NCBI RefSeq assembly: GCF_043555875.1
Contig: NZ_JBIGHW010000004.1
Location: 186,001-250,000, forward strand
Direction: 5' to 3'
Length of the DNA stretch: 64,000 nucleotides
Source: Pelomonas margarita
GTDB lineage: Bacteria; Pseudomonadota; Gammaproteobacteria; Burkholderiales; Burkholderiaceae_C
Shown here: positions 33,390 through 41,211 of the stretch, one piece after another
How the letters are laid out: each line of letters opens with the position of its first letter
Numbering within the stretch: position 1 is the first letter of the stretch
Made by a program: the position numbers and the translations under genes
The notes under the pieces: generated by a model
Database searches by the model: none
The model's input: the letters and a program-made list of their open reading frames with translations, nothing else
Told to the model about the DNA's origin: nothing

Positions 33390-34490
33390 ATGACCACAGT
33401 CACCGAGCTCTACCAGCAGATCCTCGCCGAGCGCGGCTTCAAGGCCGATGCGGCGCAGCTGCGGGCCATCCAGGCGCTGCAGCGCTGCCAGGACGAATGG
33501 GCGGCCTACAAGGCCCGCCGCGGCAATGCCGTCACCAAGCTGCTCGTGCGCCCGCCCATCCCGCGCGGTGTCTACATGTATGGCGGCGTCGGCCGTGGCA
33601 AGAGCTTCCTGATGGACTGCTTCTTCCAGGCCGTGCCGCTGACACGCAAGACGCGGCTGCACTTCCACGAGTTCATGCGCGAGGTGCACCGCGAACTGCA
33701 GGAGCTCAAGGGCATTGCCGACCCGCTGGACGAACTGGGCAAGCGCATCGCGCGGCGCTTCCGGCTCATCTGCTTCGACGAGTTTCACGTCGCCGACGTG
33801 ACCGACGCGATGATCCTGCACCGGTTGCTGGAGGCCCTGTTCCGCAACCGCGTCTCCATTGTCACCACGTCCAACTTCCACCCTGACGAGCTCTACCCCA
33901 ACGGCCTGCACCGCGACCGCATCCTGCCCGCCATCGAGCTGCTGAAGGCCAACCTCGAGGTCCTCAATGTCGATGCCGGCACCGACTACCGGCGCCGCAC
34001 GCTGGAGGACATGAACCTCTACCTGACGCCGTTGAACGAGGCCAACGAGGCTGCGCTGACGCAGGCCTTCGACTCGCTGGCCGAGGCGCAGGACGAGGAC
34101 CGCAAGCTGATGATCGAGCACCGCGCGCTGTACGCGCACCGGCGCGCCGGCGGCGTCGTGTGGTTTGACTTCCAGACGCTGTGCGGCGGCCCGCGCTCGC
34201 AGAACGACTACCTGGAACTGGCCAGCCAGTTCCACACCGTCATCCTGTCCAACGTGCCCGAGATGCCCGTGCGGTTGGCCAGCGAGGCGCGCCGCTTCAC
34301 ATGGCTGGTGGACGTGCTGTACGACCGCCGCGTCAAGCTCGTCATCTCGGCCGCCGTGCCGGCGGAACAGCTCTACACCGAGGGCCCGCTGGCCCACGAG
34401 TTCCCCCGCACCGTGTCGCGCCTGCAGGAGATGCGCTCGGCCGAGTACCTGGCGCTGGCCCGCCGTGATGTCGACACCTCGCTGACCTGA
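33390..34490 (+). CDS. zapE: Cell division protein ZapE (AFG1-family ATPase)
   Basis: Cytoplasmic AAA-like ATPase of the AFG1/LACE1 family; E. coli ZapE acts at the Z-ring late in division. 366 residues. Walker A is GGVGRGKSFLMD (about 70), Walker B LICFDEFHVADVTDAMIL, followed by the sensor TTSNFHPDELYPNGLHRDRILPAI, all family hallmarks. The ATG at 33390 has no Shine-Dalgarno because it abuts the odh terminator T-run. No later in-frame start would keep the N-terminus. It commonly follows the odh genes in Burkholderiales. The next gene overlaps it (TGATG). Confidence 0.93.
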   Translation: MTTVTELYQQILAERGFKADAAQLRAIQALQRCQDEWAAYKARRGNAVTKLLVRPPIPRGVYMYGGVGRGKSFLMDCFFQAVPLTRKTRLHFHEFMREVHRELQELKGIADPLDELGKRIARRFRLICFDEFHVADVTDAMILHRLLEALFRNRVSIVTTSNFHPDELYPNGLHRDRILPAIELLKANLEVLNVDAGTDYRRRTLEDMNLYLTPLNEANEAALTQAFDSLAEAQDEDRKLMIEHRALYAHRRAGGVVWFDFQTLCGGPRSQNDYLELASQFHTVILSNVPEMPVRLASEARRFTWLVDVLYDRRVKLVISAAVPAEQLYTEGPLAHEFPRTVSRLQEMRSAEYLALARRDVDTSLT

Positions 34491-35092
34491 TGACAGCCTT
34501 GCTCACCCTGCTGGCAGCGGCTGCCGCATCCGCTCCGCTGGCACCCGCCACGCTGGCAGCACCGGCCGACCTGGCGGCGCAGCGCGCGTTCATCGAGCAG
34601 CGCTTCGAGCGGGAGCGGCAGGCCTGCGAGGCGCGCTTCGCGGTCACGCCGTGCCTGGACGAGGTGCGCGAGCGCCGCCAGGCCGCGCTGCTGCCGGTGG
34701 TGCGCCAGGAGCAGGCCTTGGCCGCCGAGCAGCGCCTCGCACGCGCGGCGGCGCAGCGCCAGCGGGTCAGCGAGCGGGAGCTGGCTGCGGCGCAGGACGA
34801 GGGTCAGCGCAGACAGCGCCTGATCGAGGACGCTCCAGCCGTGTCGCCAGCCCCGTCGGCCCCTGCGACCTCGCCCGTGATCCGGGCGCGCGACCCGCAG
34901 GCCGCCGAGCGCCAGCAGCGCCTAGCTGCCGGCCAGGCCGAGGCGCAGGCCGCCGAGCGGCGCGAGCGCGCACAGGAGCGGCAGCAGCGGGTGCGTGAGC
35001 GCGTGGCCGCTCAACAGTCGCAGCAGGACGCCCGCACCAAGCCGGCCGCCGCGCCGCTGCCCCGGCCGGGCGCCTCGGCGGCGCCCCGCTGA
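34490..35092 (+). CDS. Exported coiled-coil protein of unknown function
   Basis: 200 residues. Residues 1-24 form a plausible signal peptide (LLTLLAAAAASAPLAPATLAAP). The rest is very rich in Ala, Arg, Gln and Glu with long helical heptad-like runs (FERERQACEARF.., RQEQALAAEQRLARAAAQRQRV, AQERQQRVRERVAAQ), split by a Pro/Ala linker. The pair of cysteines in RQACEARFAVTPCLDEVRERR is a recognisable feature of similar Burkholderiales proteins. Its ATG overlaps the zapE stop (TGATG), so it is translationally coupled. No function is known to me. Confidence 0.7.
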   Translation: MTALLTLLAAAAASAPLAPATLAAPADLAAQRAFIEQRFERERQACEARFAVTPCLDEVRERRQAALLPVVRQEQALAAEQRLARAAAQRQRVSERELAAAQDEGQRRQRLIEDAPAVSPAPSAPATSPVIRARDPQAAERQQRLAAGQAEAQAAERRERAQERQQRVRERVAAQQSQQDARTKPAAAPLPRPGASAAPR

Positions 35093-35866
35093 TCAGTCCA
35101 GGCTCTCGAGCTTGACGATGGCGAGCGACAGGTTGTCGCCGCCGCCTCGCGCGCGCTGGCGCGCCTTGCTGACGAGCAGCTCCGCCGCCTCGCGCGGTGG
35201 CAGGCTGTAAAGCACGCTGCCCAGTTCCTGTGCAGTGAAGTAGTGCCACAGGCCGTCGCTGCAGCACATCAGCGAGTCGCCCACCTCCAGGCCCTCGAAG
35301 CGCTCCGACGAGGAGGTCGGGTCCTGCACCGTGCCCAGGCAGGACGTCAGCAGATTGCTCTGCGGATGCGAGCTGGCCTCGGCCTCGCTGAGCTGGCCTT
35401 CGTCGACGAGGCGCTGCACGTAGGAGTGATCCATCGAGCGCTTCACGAGGCGTGCGCCGCGGAACCAGTAGATGCGAGAGTCGCCGGAATGAATCCAGTG
35501 CGCGCAGCGGTCGCTGGTGATGACGAAGCCAGCAATGGTGCTGTGCGGCTCCTCTTCGGCTGAGATGGCCGTCAGCTTGATCATCAGATGCGCCTCGGAC
35601 GTGATCTGGCCCAGCAGCTCGGCCGGCGATTCGTCGTCGGGCGAGTAGCGCTCGAACAGCTGGTGGGCCGTCAGGATGACCTGGTCGGCCGCCTTGCGGC
35701 CGCCGCTCTTGCCGCCCATGCCATCGGCCACGATGCCCATCACGCATCCGGCGATGCGCGGGTGGGCGATCACCGACACCTGGTCTTGCTGGTATGCCCG
35801 GTCACCGCGGTGCGTGCCCGTGGCGGCACTGAGCCGGAATCCGGTGGCGGGGGAAGGAGGAGCCAT
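35093..35866 (-). CDS. PP2C-family serine/threonine protein phosphatase
   Basis: Mn/Mg-dependent phosphatase of the PPM family, 257 residues. The metal-binding aspartate motifs are visible: RGDRAYQQDQVSV near 20, GIVADGMGGKSGG near 45, HSGDSRIYWFRG near 115, and the C-terminal GGGDNLSLAIVKL. Lysine and serine-rich loops are normal. ATG 35866 was chosen since the family starts there and the longer frame overlaps the divergent ydcH gene. A TATAGT lies 8 nt upstream of the ATG with no Shine-Dalgarno. Its stop is directly adjacent, tail to tail, to the stop of the coiled-coil protein. Partner kinase not in the window. Confidence 0.92.
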   Translation of the reverse strand: MAPPSPATGFRLSAATGTHRGDRAYQQDQVSVIAHPRIAGCVMGIVADGMGGKSGGRKAADQVILTAHQLFERYSPDDESPAELLGQITSEAHLMIKLTAISAEEEPHSTIAGFVITSDRCAHWIHSGDSRIYWFRGARLVKRSMDHSYVQRLVDEGQLSEAEASSHPQSNLLTSCLGTVQDPTSSSERFEGLEVGDSLMCCSDGLWHYFTAQELGSVLYSLPPREAAELLVSKARQRARGGGDNLSLAIVKLESLD

Positions 35867-35873
35867 GGCGAAA

Positions 35874-35881
35874 ACTATACT
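35874..35881. promoter_or_regulatory. Overlapping divergent -10 boxes, phosphatase / ydcH
   Basis: The eight bases ACTATACT read as TATACT on the plus strand (35876-35881, toward ydcH) and TATAGT on the minus strand (35879-35874, toward the phosphatase). No clear -35 for either. The minus-strand start would make a leaderless or nearly leaderless phosphatase mRNA. Confidence 0.4.
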
Positions 35882-35929
35882 GGCCCGCCCGCCCCCGACT
35901 TGCCGCGAGCCGCTCTCGTTAACCCCGTC

Positions 35930-36133
35930 ATGGATGAACAACTTCACTCGTTGACGCGGCGCCTCATCGAGCTGCGCATGGAGCATGCGGACCTCAATGC
36001 CGCGATCGACCGGCTCAGCGAGCAGGCGCCCCTGGACGAACTGGGCGTGCAGCGGCTGAAGAAGCGGCGCCTCGCGCTGCGCGACATGATCGCGCGGCTG
36101 GCCGCCGAAACGGAGCCGGATGAGCCCGCCTGA
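35930..36133 (+). CDS. YdcH family protein (DUF465)
   Basis: 67-residue protein made of two helices, typical of the DUF465/YdcH family: MDEQLHSLTRRLIELRMEHADLNAAIDRL, then LDELGVQRLKKRRLALRDMIARL. Function is not established; a helical hairpin adaptor is likely. The start ATG at 35930 was set from the family N-terminus. Its 3' end overlaps the start of the helicase gene by 14 nt, so the two are co-translated. Confidence 0.85.
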   Translation: MDEQLHSLTRRLIELRMEHADLNAAIDRLSEQAPLDELGVQRLKKRRLALRDMIARLAAETEPDEPA

Positions 36134-38171
36134 TCTCGACGACTGGCTGGACGCGCTCGACCAGGCCACTCCGCCCGCCGCACCTGCCGCTGACGAACTG
36201 GCTCAGGCCGTGGAGGCCGCGTTCGATGCCGGCGGACCGTTGGCGCGGCTGGACCGGGGCTACAAGCCGCGCGAGCCGCAGCTGCAGATGAGCCGCGCCG
36301 TCGCGCGCGCGCTGAGCCGCCGCCAGGCGCTGGTGGTGGAGGCCGGCACTGGCGTCGGCAAGACCTTCGCCTACCTTGTTCCCACCTTGCTGGCGGGCAG
36401 CCGGGCCTTGATCAGCACGGCCACTAAGAGCCTGCAGGACCAGCTCTTCCTGCGCGACCTGCCGCGCCTGACCAAGGCGCTAGGCATGCCCGTGCGGCTG
36501 GCGCTGCTGAAGGGCCGCAGCAGCTACCTGTGCTTGCACCGCATGAAGGAGGCGCGCGTGTCCGGCGAGTTCCCAGACCGCCGCACGGCGCTGTCGCTGG
36601 CGCGCATCGAGCGCTGGGCGCTGGGCACGACGACCGGCGACTTCGCCGAGATCGATGGCCTGGATGAGCGCTCGCCCATCATCCCCATCGTCAGCTCCAG
36701 CCGCGAGAACTGCCTGGGCCAGGAATGCCCGGATTGGAAGGCCTGCTACGTCGTCAAGGCGCGGCGCGAGGCGATGGAGGCCGATGTCGTCGTCGTCAAC
36801 CATCATTTGTTCTTCGCCGACATGACGCTGCGCGACACTGGCGTGGCCGAGCTGCTGCCTAGCGTGGAGATCGCCATCTTCGACGAGGCCCACCAGCTGG
36901 CCGAGGCCGGTGTGCAGTTCCTGGGCACCGTGCTGGGTACGGCGGCGCTGATCGACTTTGCGCGGGACCTGCTGGCCCAGGGCCTGGCCCATGCGCGCGG
37001 CGTGAACGACTGGCAGGGCCTGCATGCCACCATCGAGAAGGCCGCGCGCGAGCTGCGACTGGCGGCTGCGGGCGCGCTGGCCACGGCCGGGCGCGAGCTG
37101 CGCGGTACGCTGAAGCTGGGCTGGAAGGAGCGGGCCACGCAGCCGGCCTTCAGCGCGGCGCTGGTCAGCGTGGCGGCCGCCTGTGAGCAGGGCTTGGAGG
37201 CGCTGACCGCCGTGCGCGAGGCGGCGCCGGACTTCGCCCGCCTTTGCGAACGCGCCCAGCAGTTGCGCGACCTGGCCAGGCAGTTCGCCGCCGAGCCCGA
37301 CCCGGGCGACGTGCGCTGGATCGACATCAGCCCGCACGCGGCGCGGCTCGTTGAATCGCCGCTGGACATCCGCGACGCGATGCAGCAGCAGCTCGAAGGT
37401 CCGCCCAAGGCGTGGGTGTTCACGTCCGCGACGCTGGGCGACGACGAGGGGCTGACCTGGTTCACCGAGCCCGCCGGGCTGCAGGACGCCGAGATCCTGC
37501 GCGTCGGCAGCCCGTTCGACTACCCGGCACACGCGCGGCTGTACGTGCCGCGCGGCTTTCCGAAACCAAGCGAGCCGACGCACCCGCCCAGCGTCGCGCT
37601 GTTGGCGTCCCGCCTGGCGAGGGCGCTCGGTGGGCGCACCTTCGTGCTGACGACGACGCTGCGCAACCTGCAGGCGGTGGCCGACGCCTTGCGTGAGTGC
37701 TTCGAGGAGGGCGGTGACGCGATCACCGTGCTGCAGCAGGGCGCGCTGCCGAAGCGCGTGCTGCTGCAACGCTTCATCGACAACCCGGCCTCGGTGCTTG
37801 TGGGCTCAGCCAGCTTCTGGGAAGGCATCGACGTGCCGGGCGATGCGCTGCAGTGCGTCGTCATCGACAAGCTGCCGTTCCCGCCGCCGAATGACCCGCT
37901 GGTGGAGGCGCGCGTACAGCGGCTTGAGGCCGAGGGGCGCAACGCCTTCTCGGAGTATTTTGTCGCCGAGGCGGCCATCGCGCTGAAGCAGGGTGCCGGG
38001 CGGCTGATCCGCACCGAGACCGATCGTGGCCTGTTGGTGGTGTGCGACCCGCGCATGGCCGGCATGAACTACGGCCGCCGCCTGCGTGCCGCGCTGCCGC
38101 CGATGACGCCGGTGGCCAACGAGGCCGAGGCGCTTGCCTGGCTGCAGCAGCTCAATGAAGAACGGGCCTGA
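36120..38171 (+). CDS. ATP-dependent Fe-S DNA helicase (DinG/YoaA type)
   Basis: Superfamily 2 XPD-like helicase of 683 residues. Walker A EAGTGVGKTFAY (about 74-85), the DEAH box IFDEAHQLAEAG, and four cysteines for a 4Fe-4S cluster (SYLCLHRM and NCLGQECPDWKACYVVKAR). The C-terminal helicase motifs are VGSASFWEGIDVPGDALQCVVIDKLPFPPPNDP and KQGAGRLIRTETDRG. Likely roles are unwinding during replication-transcription conflicts or repair. Length and motifs fit YoaA better than the longer DinG, but I cannot separate them firmly. The stop lies inside a terminator-like hairpin. Confidence 0.9.
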   Translation: MSPPDLDDWLDALDQATPPAAPAADELAQAVEAAFDAGGPLARLDRGYKPREPQLQMSRAVARALSRRQALVVEAGTGVGKTFAYLVPTLLAGSRALISTATKSLQDQLFLRDLPRLTKALGMPVRLALLKGRSSYLCLHRMKEARVSGEFPDRRTALSLARIERWALGTTTGDFAEIDGLDERSPIIPIVSSSRENCLGQECPDWKACYVVKARREAMEADVVVVNHHLFFADMTLRDTGVAELLPSVEIAIFDEAHQLAEAGVQFLGTVLGTAALIDFARDLLAQGLAHARGVNDWQGLHATIEKAARELRLAAAGALATAGRELRGTLKLGWKERATQPAFSAALVSVAAACEQGLEALTAVREAAPDFARLCERAQQLRDLARQFAAEPDPGDVRWIDISPHAARLVESPLDIRDAMQQQLEGPPKAWVFTSATLGDDEGLTWFTEPAGLQDAEILRVGSPFDYPAHARLYVPRGFPKPSEPTHPPSVALLASRLARALGGRTFVLTTTLRNLQAVADALRECFEEGGDAITVLQQGALPKRVLLQRFIDNPASVLVGSASFWEGIDVPGDALQCVVIDKLPFPPPNDPLVEARVQRLEAEGRNAFSEYFVAEAAIALKQGAGRLIRTETDRGLLVVCDPRMAGMNYGRRLRAALPPMTPVANEAEALAWLQQLNEERA

Positions 38172-38180
38172 CGGCCCGTT
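38161..38180 (+). terminator. Hairpin overlapping the helicase stop codon
   Basis: AACGGGCC (38161-38168) and GGCCCGTT (38173-38180) form a perfect 8-bp stem whose TGAC loop contains the TGA stop codon. The tail (GGATGTTTCTGGTTTT) is only partly T-rich. It probably terminates transcription toward convergent bamD. Confidence 0.55.
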
Positions 38181-38255
38181 GGATGTTTCTGGTTTTCGCG
38201 CCCGAGCATCGGGTCGCTCCGCAGCCAGCCCGCATGGGCGAGCGGCTGCGTCACA

Positions 38256-39071
38256 TCACCAGACCTTCCACCACGGCTTCTTTTGCTTGCCGCCATTGGA
38301 GGCGTACTGGCTGTCGGGGAAGTTCTTGTCCAGCACACGGCGCGCGTCGTCGCGCAGCTGCGTGAGGCCCAACTTGTCGTAGCTCTCGCCCATGATGTAG
38401 AGCGCTTCCTCGATGCCGGGAGCGTTCTGGAACTCGGCGACGGCTGACTGCGCGCGGTTGGCGGCGGCCACGTAGGCCTTGCGGTTGAAGTAATAGCGCG
38501 CAACGTGTATCTCGTAGGCCGCCAGCGTGTTGGAGATGAAGTTGGCGCGCGTCTGGGCGTCGGGTGTGTACTTGGATTCGGGGAACTGCTCGATCAGCTG
38601 GCGGAAGGCCAGCAGCGCCTCGCGCGAGGCCTGCTGGTCACGCTCGGAGACGTCCTGGCTGGCCAGCCGGCCGAACAGGCCGAGGTCCTCGTTGAAGTTG
38701 ACGATGCCCTTCATGTAGAGGGCGTAGTCCAGCGCCGGGCTGGACGGGTTGAGCTTGATGAAGCGATCCAGCGTGGACACCGCCTGCGCACGCTCGGCCG
38801 TCTTGTAGTAGGCCCAGGCCAGATCCAGCGTCGCCTGCTGGCCCATGGGCGTGCCGGCTGCCCGGCCCTCGATGCGCTCCAGCGTCTTGATCGCACGGTC
38901 GTAGCTGCCGGCGTTCAGGTCGTCCTTCGCGTCTGCATACAATTTGTCCAGCGCGGCCTGGGAGTTGGGGTCGTCCTTGGCCGTGGAGCCGCAGCCGCTG
39001 AGCGCGAGCGCGAAGGCCATCAGCACGGTGCCGGCGACGATGCGGCCGGCCTTGAATTTCTCAACAAACAT
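38256..39071 (-). CDS. bamD: Outer membrane protein assembly factor BamD
   Basis: Essential lipoprotein of the BAM complex that inserts beta-barrel proteins in the outer membrane. 271 residues. Signal peptide with lipobox LALSGC, lipidated Cys27. Then five TPR-like repeats (NAGSYDRAIKTLERIEGRAAG; LDLAWAYYKTAERAQAVSTLDRFIKLNPSSPALDYALYMKG; the YIMGESYDKLGLTQLRDDARRVL motif near the end). The start at 39071 (MFVEKFKAGR) begins the signal peptide. Its start codon overlaps the 5' region of divergent rluD. A TATACT at 39129-39124 on the minus strand is a fair -10, within rluD coding sequence. Confidence 0.96.
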   Translation of the reverse strand: MFVEKFKAGRIVAGTVLMAFALALSGCGSTAKDDPNSQAALDKLYADAKDDLNAGSYDRAIKTLERIEGRAAGTPMGQQATLDLAWAYYKTAERAQAVSTLDRFIKLNPSSPALDYALYMKGIVNFNEDLGLFGRLASQDVSERDQQASREALLAFRQLIEQFPESKYTPDAQTRANFISNTLAAYEIHVARYYFNRKAYVAAANRAQSAVAEFQNAPGIEEALYIMGESYDKLGLTQLRDDARRVLDKNFPDSQYASNGGKQKKPWWKVW

Positions 39072-39114
39072 GTCTGAAGTCGACGGCGGTGCTGCCGGCT
39101 GGTCACGGGGAACA

Positions 39115-40122
39115 ATGGACGCGGAGTATAGGGCGGGGGGTCTGACAGACCCGGAAGACGACGGCGCCGACGACGCGCCGGAGCGGCGCAGTGCCGATGT
39201 CGACGCGGCAGGCCATGGGGAGCGATTGGATCGCTGGCTGACCGGCCTGGCGCCGGAGTTCTCGCGCAACCACCTGCAGGCGCTCATCGAGCGCGGCTGC
39301 GTGACGGCCGATGGCCGCCCGCTGGCCAAGCCGGCCCTCAAGCTGCGCGCCGGCCAGCGCGTGGAGATCGAGTTGCAGCCCACCGACGAGAGTCGCGCCT
39401 TCCGCCCCGAGGCGATGGCGCTGAGCGTGGTGTACGAGGACGAGCACCTGGCCGTTATCGACAAGCCGGTGGGGCTGGTGGTGCACCCGGCGCCGGGCAA
39501 CTGGTCGGGCACGCTGATGAATGGGCTGCTGGCGCGCCACCCGGCCGCCGCCACGCTGCCGCGCGCCGGCATCGTGCACCGGCTGGACAAGGACACCAGC
39601 GGGCTGATGGTGGTCGGCAAGACGCTGGAGGCCGTCACGGCGCTGAGCCGCCAGATCGCCGCCCGCGAGGTGCACCGCGAGTATCTGGCGCTGGCCTGGG
39701 GGCGCGTCGAGGAGCCGTTCGTCATCGAGAAGGCGATGCGCCGCGACCCGGTGTCGCGCGTGAAGATGGCCATCGCGCCCGCCAATCTTGGCAAGCCGGC
39801 GCGCACCGATGTCTTCCTGCTGGGCGTGGGCGAGGTGCAGGTCAACGGGCAGGCGCGGCCCGTCAGCGCCGTGCATTGCGTGCTGCACACCGGCCGCACG
39901 CACCAGATCCGCGTGCACCTCACGCACAGCGGCCATCCGCTGCTGGCCGACGCGCTGTACGGCGGCGTGGCGGCGCTGGGCCTGGCGCGCCAGGCGCTGC
40001 ATGCGGCCCGGCTGTCGTTCTCTCACCCGGTCACTGGCGAGGCCCTGAGCCTGCGTGCGCCGCTGCCGCCCGACATGGCCTCGGCCTGGGCTTCGGTGGG
40101 GGCGCCCGACCTTTCCGATTGA
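39115..40122 (+). CDS. rluD: 23S rRNA pseudouridine 1911/1915/1917 synthase
   Basis: Modifies helix 69 of 23S rRNA. An acidic N-terminus is followed by an S4 RNA-binding domain (ERLDRWLTGLAPEFSRNHLQALIERGCVTADGRP) and the RluA-family catalytic domain with the Asp-containing motif IVHRLDKDTSGLMVV, then GRTHQIRVHL. I set the start at ATG 39115 (335 residues); another in-frame ATG at 39070 would add 15 residues and overlap the bamD start codon. The divergent bamD-rluD arrangement is common in betaproteobacteria. Confidence 0.92.
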   Translation: MDAEYRAGGLTDPEDDGADDAPERRSADVDAAGHGERLDRWLTGLAPEFSRNHLQALIERGCVTADGRPLAKPALKLRAGQRVEIELQPTDESRAFRPEAMALSVVYEDEHLAVIDKPVGLVVHPAPGNWSGTLMNGLLARHPAAATLPRAGIVHRLDKDTSGLMVVGKTLEAVTALSRQIAAREVHREYLALAWGRVEEPFVIEKAMRRDPVSRVKMAIAPANLGKPARTDVFLLGVGEVQVNGQARPVSAVHCVLHTGRTHQIRVHLTHSGHPLLADALYGGVAALGLARQALHAARLSFSHPVTGEALSLRAPLPPDMASAWASVGAPDLSD

Positions 40123-40366
40123 CATGGCTACAATGCAGTCTGGTTGTCGCGCCACAACGCCGTGCCGAGAAGGCGCGGCCCGTCGCGGGATTGCAGTCCA
40201 CCCGGAAGCCGCCAACCCTACTCGCCGACGTGCCCGTGCCCTGAAGGCCGGCTGCGGCGCACCGTGCAAGACTTGACACGTCCGCCTGACGAGCGCTCTG
40301 GACAGAGCGCCCGGGTCCAAGTGCCAATGCCAGAGCTCTACCCATTGAGGGTGTGAAGTTGAGTTC
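40123..40366 (+). other. Structured leader-like region upstream of scpB
   Basis: A 244-nt gap. TACAAT at 40129-40134 is a good -10 with no clear -35. Downstream are several potential hairpins: GTTGT/ACAAC near 40143-40158, CCGTGCC/GGCGCGG near 40161-40179 with one wobble pair, and a perfect 7-bp stem GCGCTCT/AGAGCGC at 40293-40310 with a GGAC loop. No known RNA family was recognised; it lacks the SRP RNA signature. Could be a long 5' leader of scpB or a small RNA. Confidence 0.4.
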
Positions 40367-41203
40367 ATGAATACCCAGGATGCCAAGCGCGTCCTTGAAA
40401 CCGCGCTGATCTGTGCCCCGCAGCCGCTGACGTTGCGCGAGATGCGCAGCCTTTTCGCTGACGAGCTGGGTGCCGACACGCTGCGGGGCCTGCTCGACGA
40501 GCTGCGCCGCGACTGGGACGGCAAGGGCGTGGAGCTGGTGGCGCTCGCCTCGGGTTGGCGCTTCCAGAGCCGGCCCGAGCTGCGCGAGTACCTGGACCGG
40601 CTACATCCCGAGAAGCCGCCCCGCTACTCGCGCGCCGTGCTGGAGACGCTGGCCATCATTGCGTACCGCCAGCCCGTCACGCGCGGCGACATCGAGGACA
40701 TCCGCGGCGTCGTCGTGGCCAGCCAGATCATCAAGCAGCTGGAAGACCGCGGCTGGATCGACGCTATCGGCCACCGCGAGACGCCCGGCCGGCCGGCGCT
40801 GTACGCGACGACCAAGGCCTTCCTCGACGACCTGGGCCTATCCAGCCTGGAGCAGCTGCCGGCGCTGGACGTCGGCAGTGCGCCGCCGGCCTTCGAGGCA
40901 TTGCAAGGCCAGCTGCTGGACGCGGCCGACGAGGTGCCGGCCGAGCCGCCGGCGCAGGATGTCGCCGTCGCGCCGCCGGCACCCGACGACCTGTCGGTGG
41001 CCAGCCCGGCGGATGCCGGGTCCGAATCCGAGCCCGAGCCTGCCGAGGCGCCTGCTGCCGAGGCGCCGCCCGTGGCGGCGCTGCCGGACGCCGTGCCTGA
41101 TCTTTTGGTGCCGACGGCATCTTCCAGCCTGTTCGGCGCCGACGGCACGCCAGCTCTGCCGACCCTCGATCCCACCGATACGCCCCCGCAACCCCTGCAC
41201 TGA
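40367..41203 (+). CDS. scpB: Segregation and condensation protein B
   Basis: Winged-helix partner of SMC-ScpA in chromosome condensation. 278 residues. The conserved part is residues 1-165: LETALICAPQPLTLREMRSLF, YLDRLHPEKPPRYSRAVLETLAIIAYRQPVTRGDIEDIRGV, and RETPGRPALYATTKAFLDDLGLSSLEQLP. The remaining 110 residues are a low-complexity Ala/Pro/Glu tail with no family counterpart. It is followed 8 nt later by rluB, an arrangement conserved in many bacteria. scpA is not nearby. Confidence 0.94.
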   Translation: MNTQDAKRVLETALICAPQPLTLREMRSLFADELGADTLRGLLDELRRDWDGKGVELVALASGWRFQSRPELREYLDRLHPEKPPRYSRAVLETLAIIAYRQPVTRGDIEDIRGVVVASQIIKQLEDRGWIDAIGHRETPGRPALYATTKAFLDDLGLSSLEQLPALDVGSAPPAFEALQGQLLDAADEVPAEPPAQDVAVAPPAPDDLSVASPADAGSESEPEPAEAPAAEAPPVAALPDAVPDLLVPTASSSLFGADGTPALPTLDPTDTPPQPLH

Positions 41204-41211
41204 AATACCGA

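Noticed and set aside
30059..33403. Very long open frames antisense to odhB and lpdA (and similar ones antisense to odhA, lon and rluB)
   Set aside because: High GC leaves few stop codons; the translations are His/Arg/Val/Asp-rich shadows of real codons, without family motifs, opposite well-identified genes.
38221..38249. GCAGCC/GGCTGC hairpin as bamD terminator
   Set aside because: Structured but followed by GC-rich sequence on both strands; not an intrinsic terminator.
40190..40225. Possible SRP (4.5S) RNA from a CCGGAAG-like segment upstream of scpB
   Set aside because: The conserved GGAAGGAAGCAGCC core is absent and flanking strands do not pair as in SRP RNA.
40260..40300. TTGACA at 40273 as a -35 for scpB
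   Set aside because: No acceptable -10 at 16-18 nt; the downstream sequence is the GCGCTCT hairpin.
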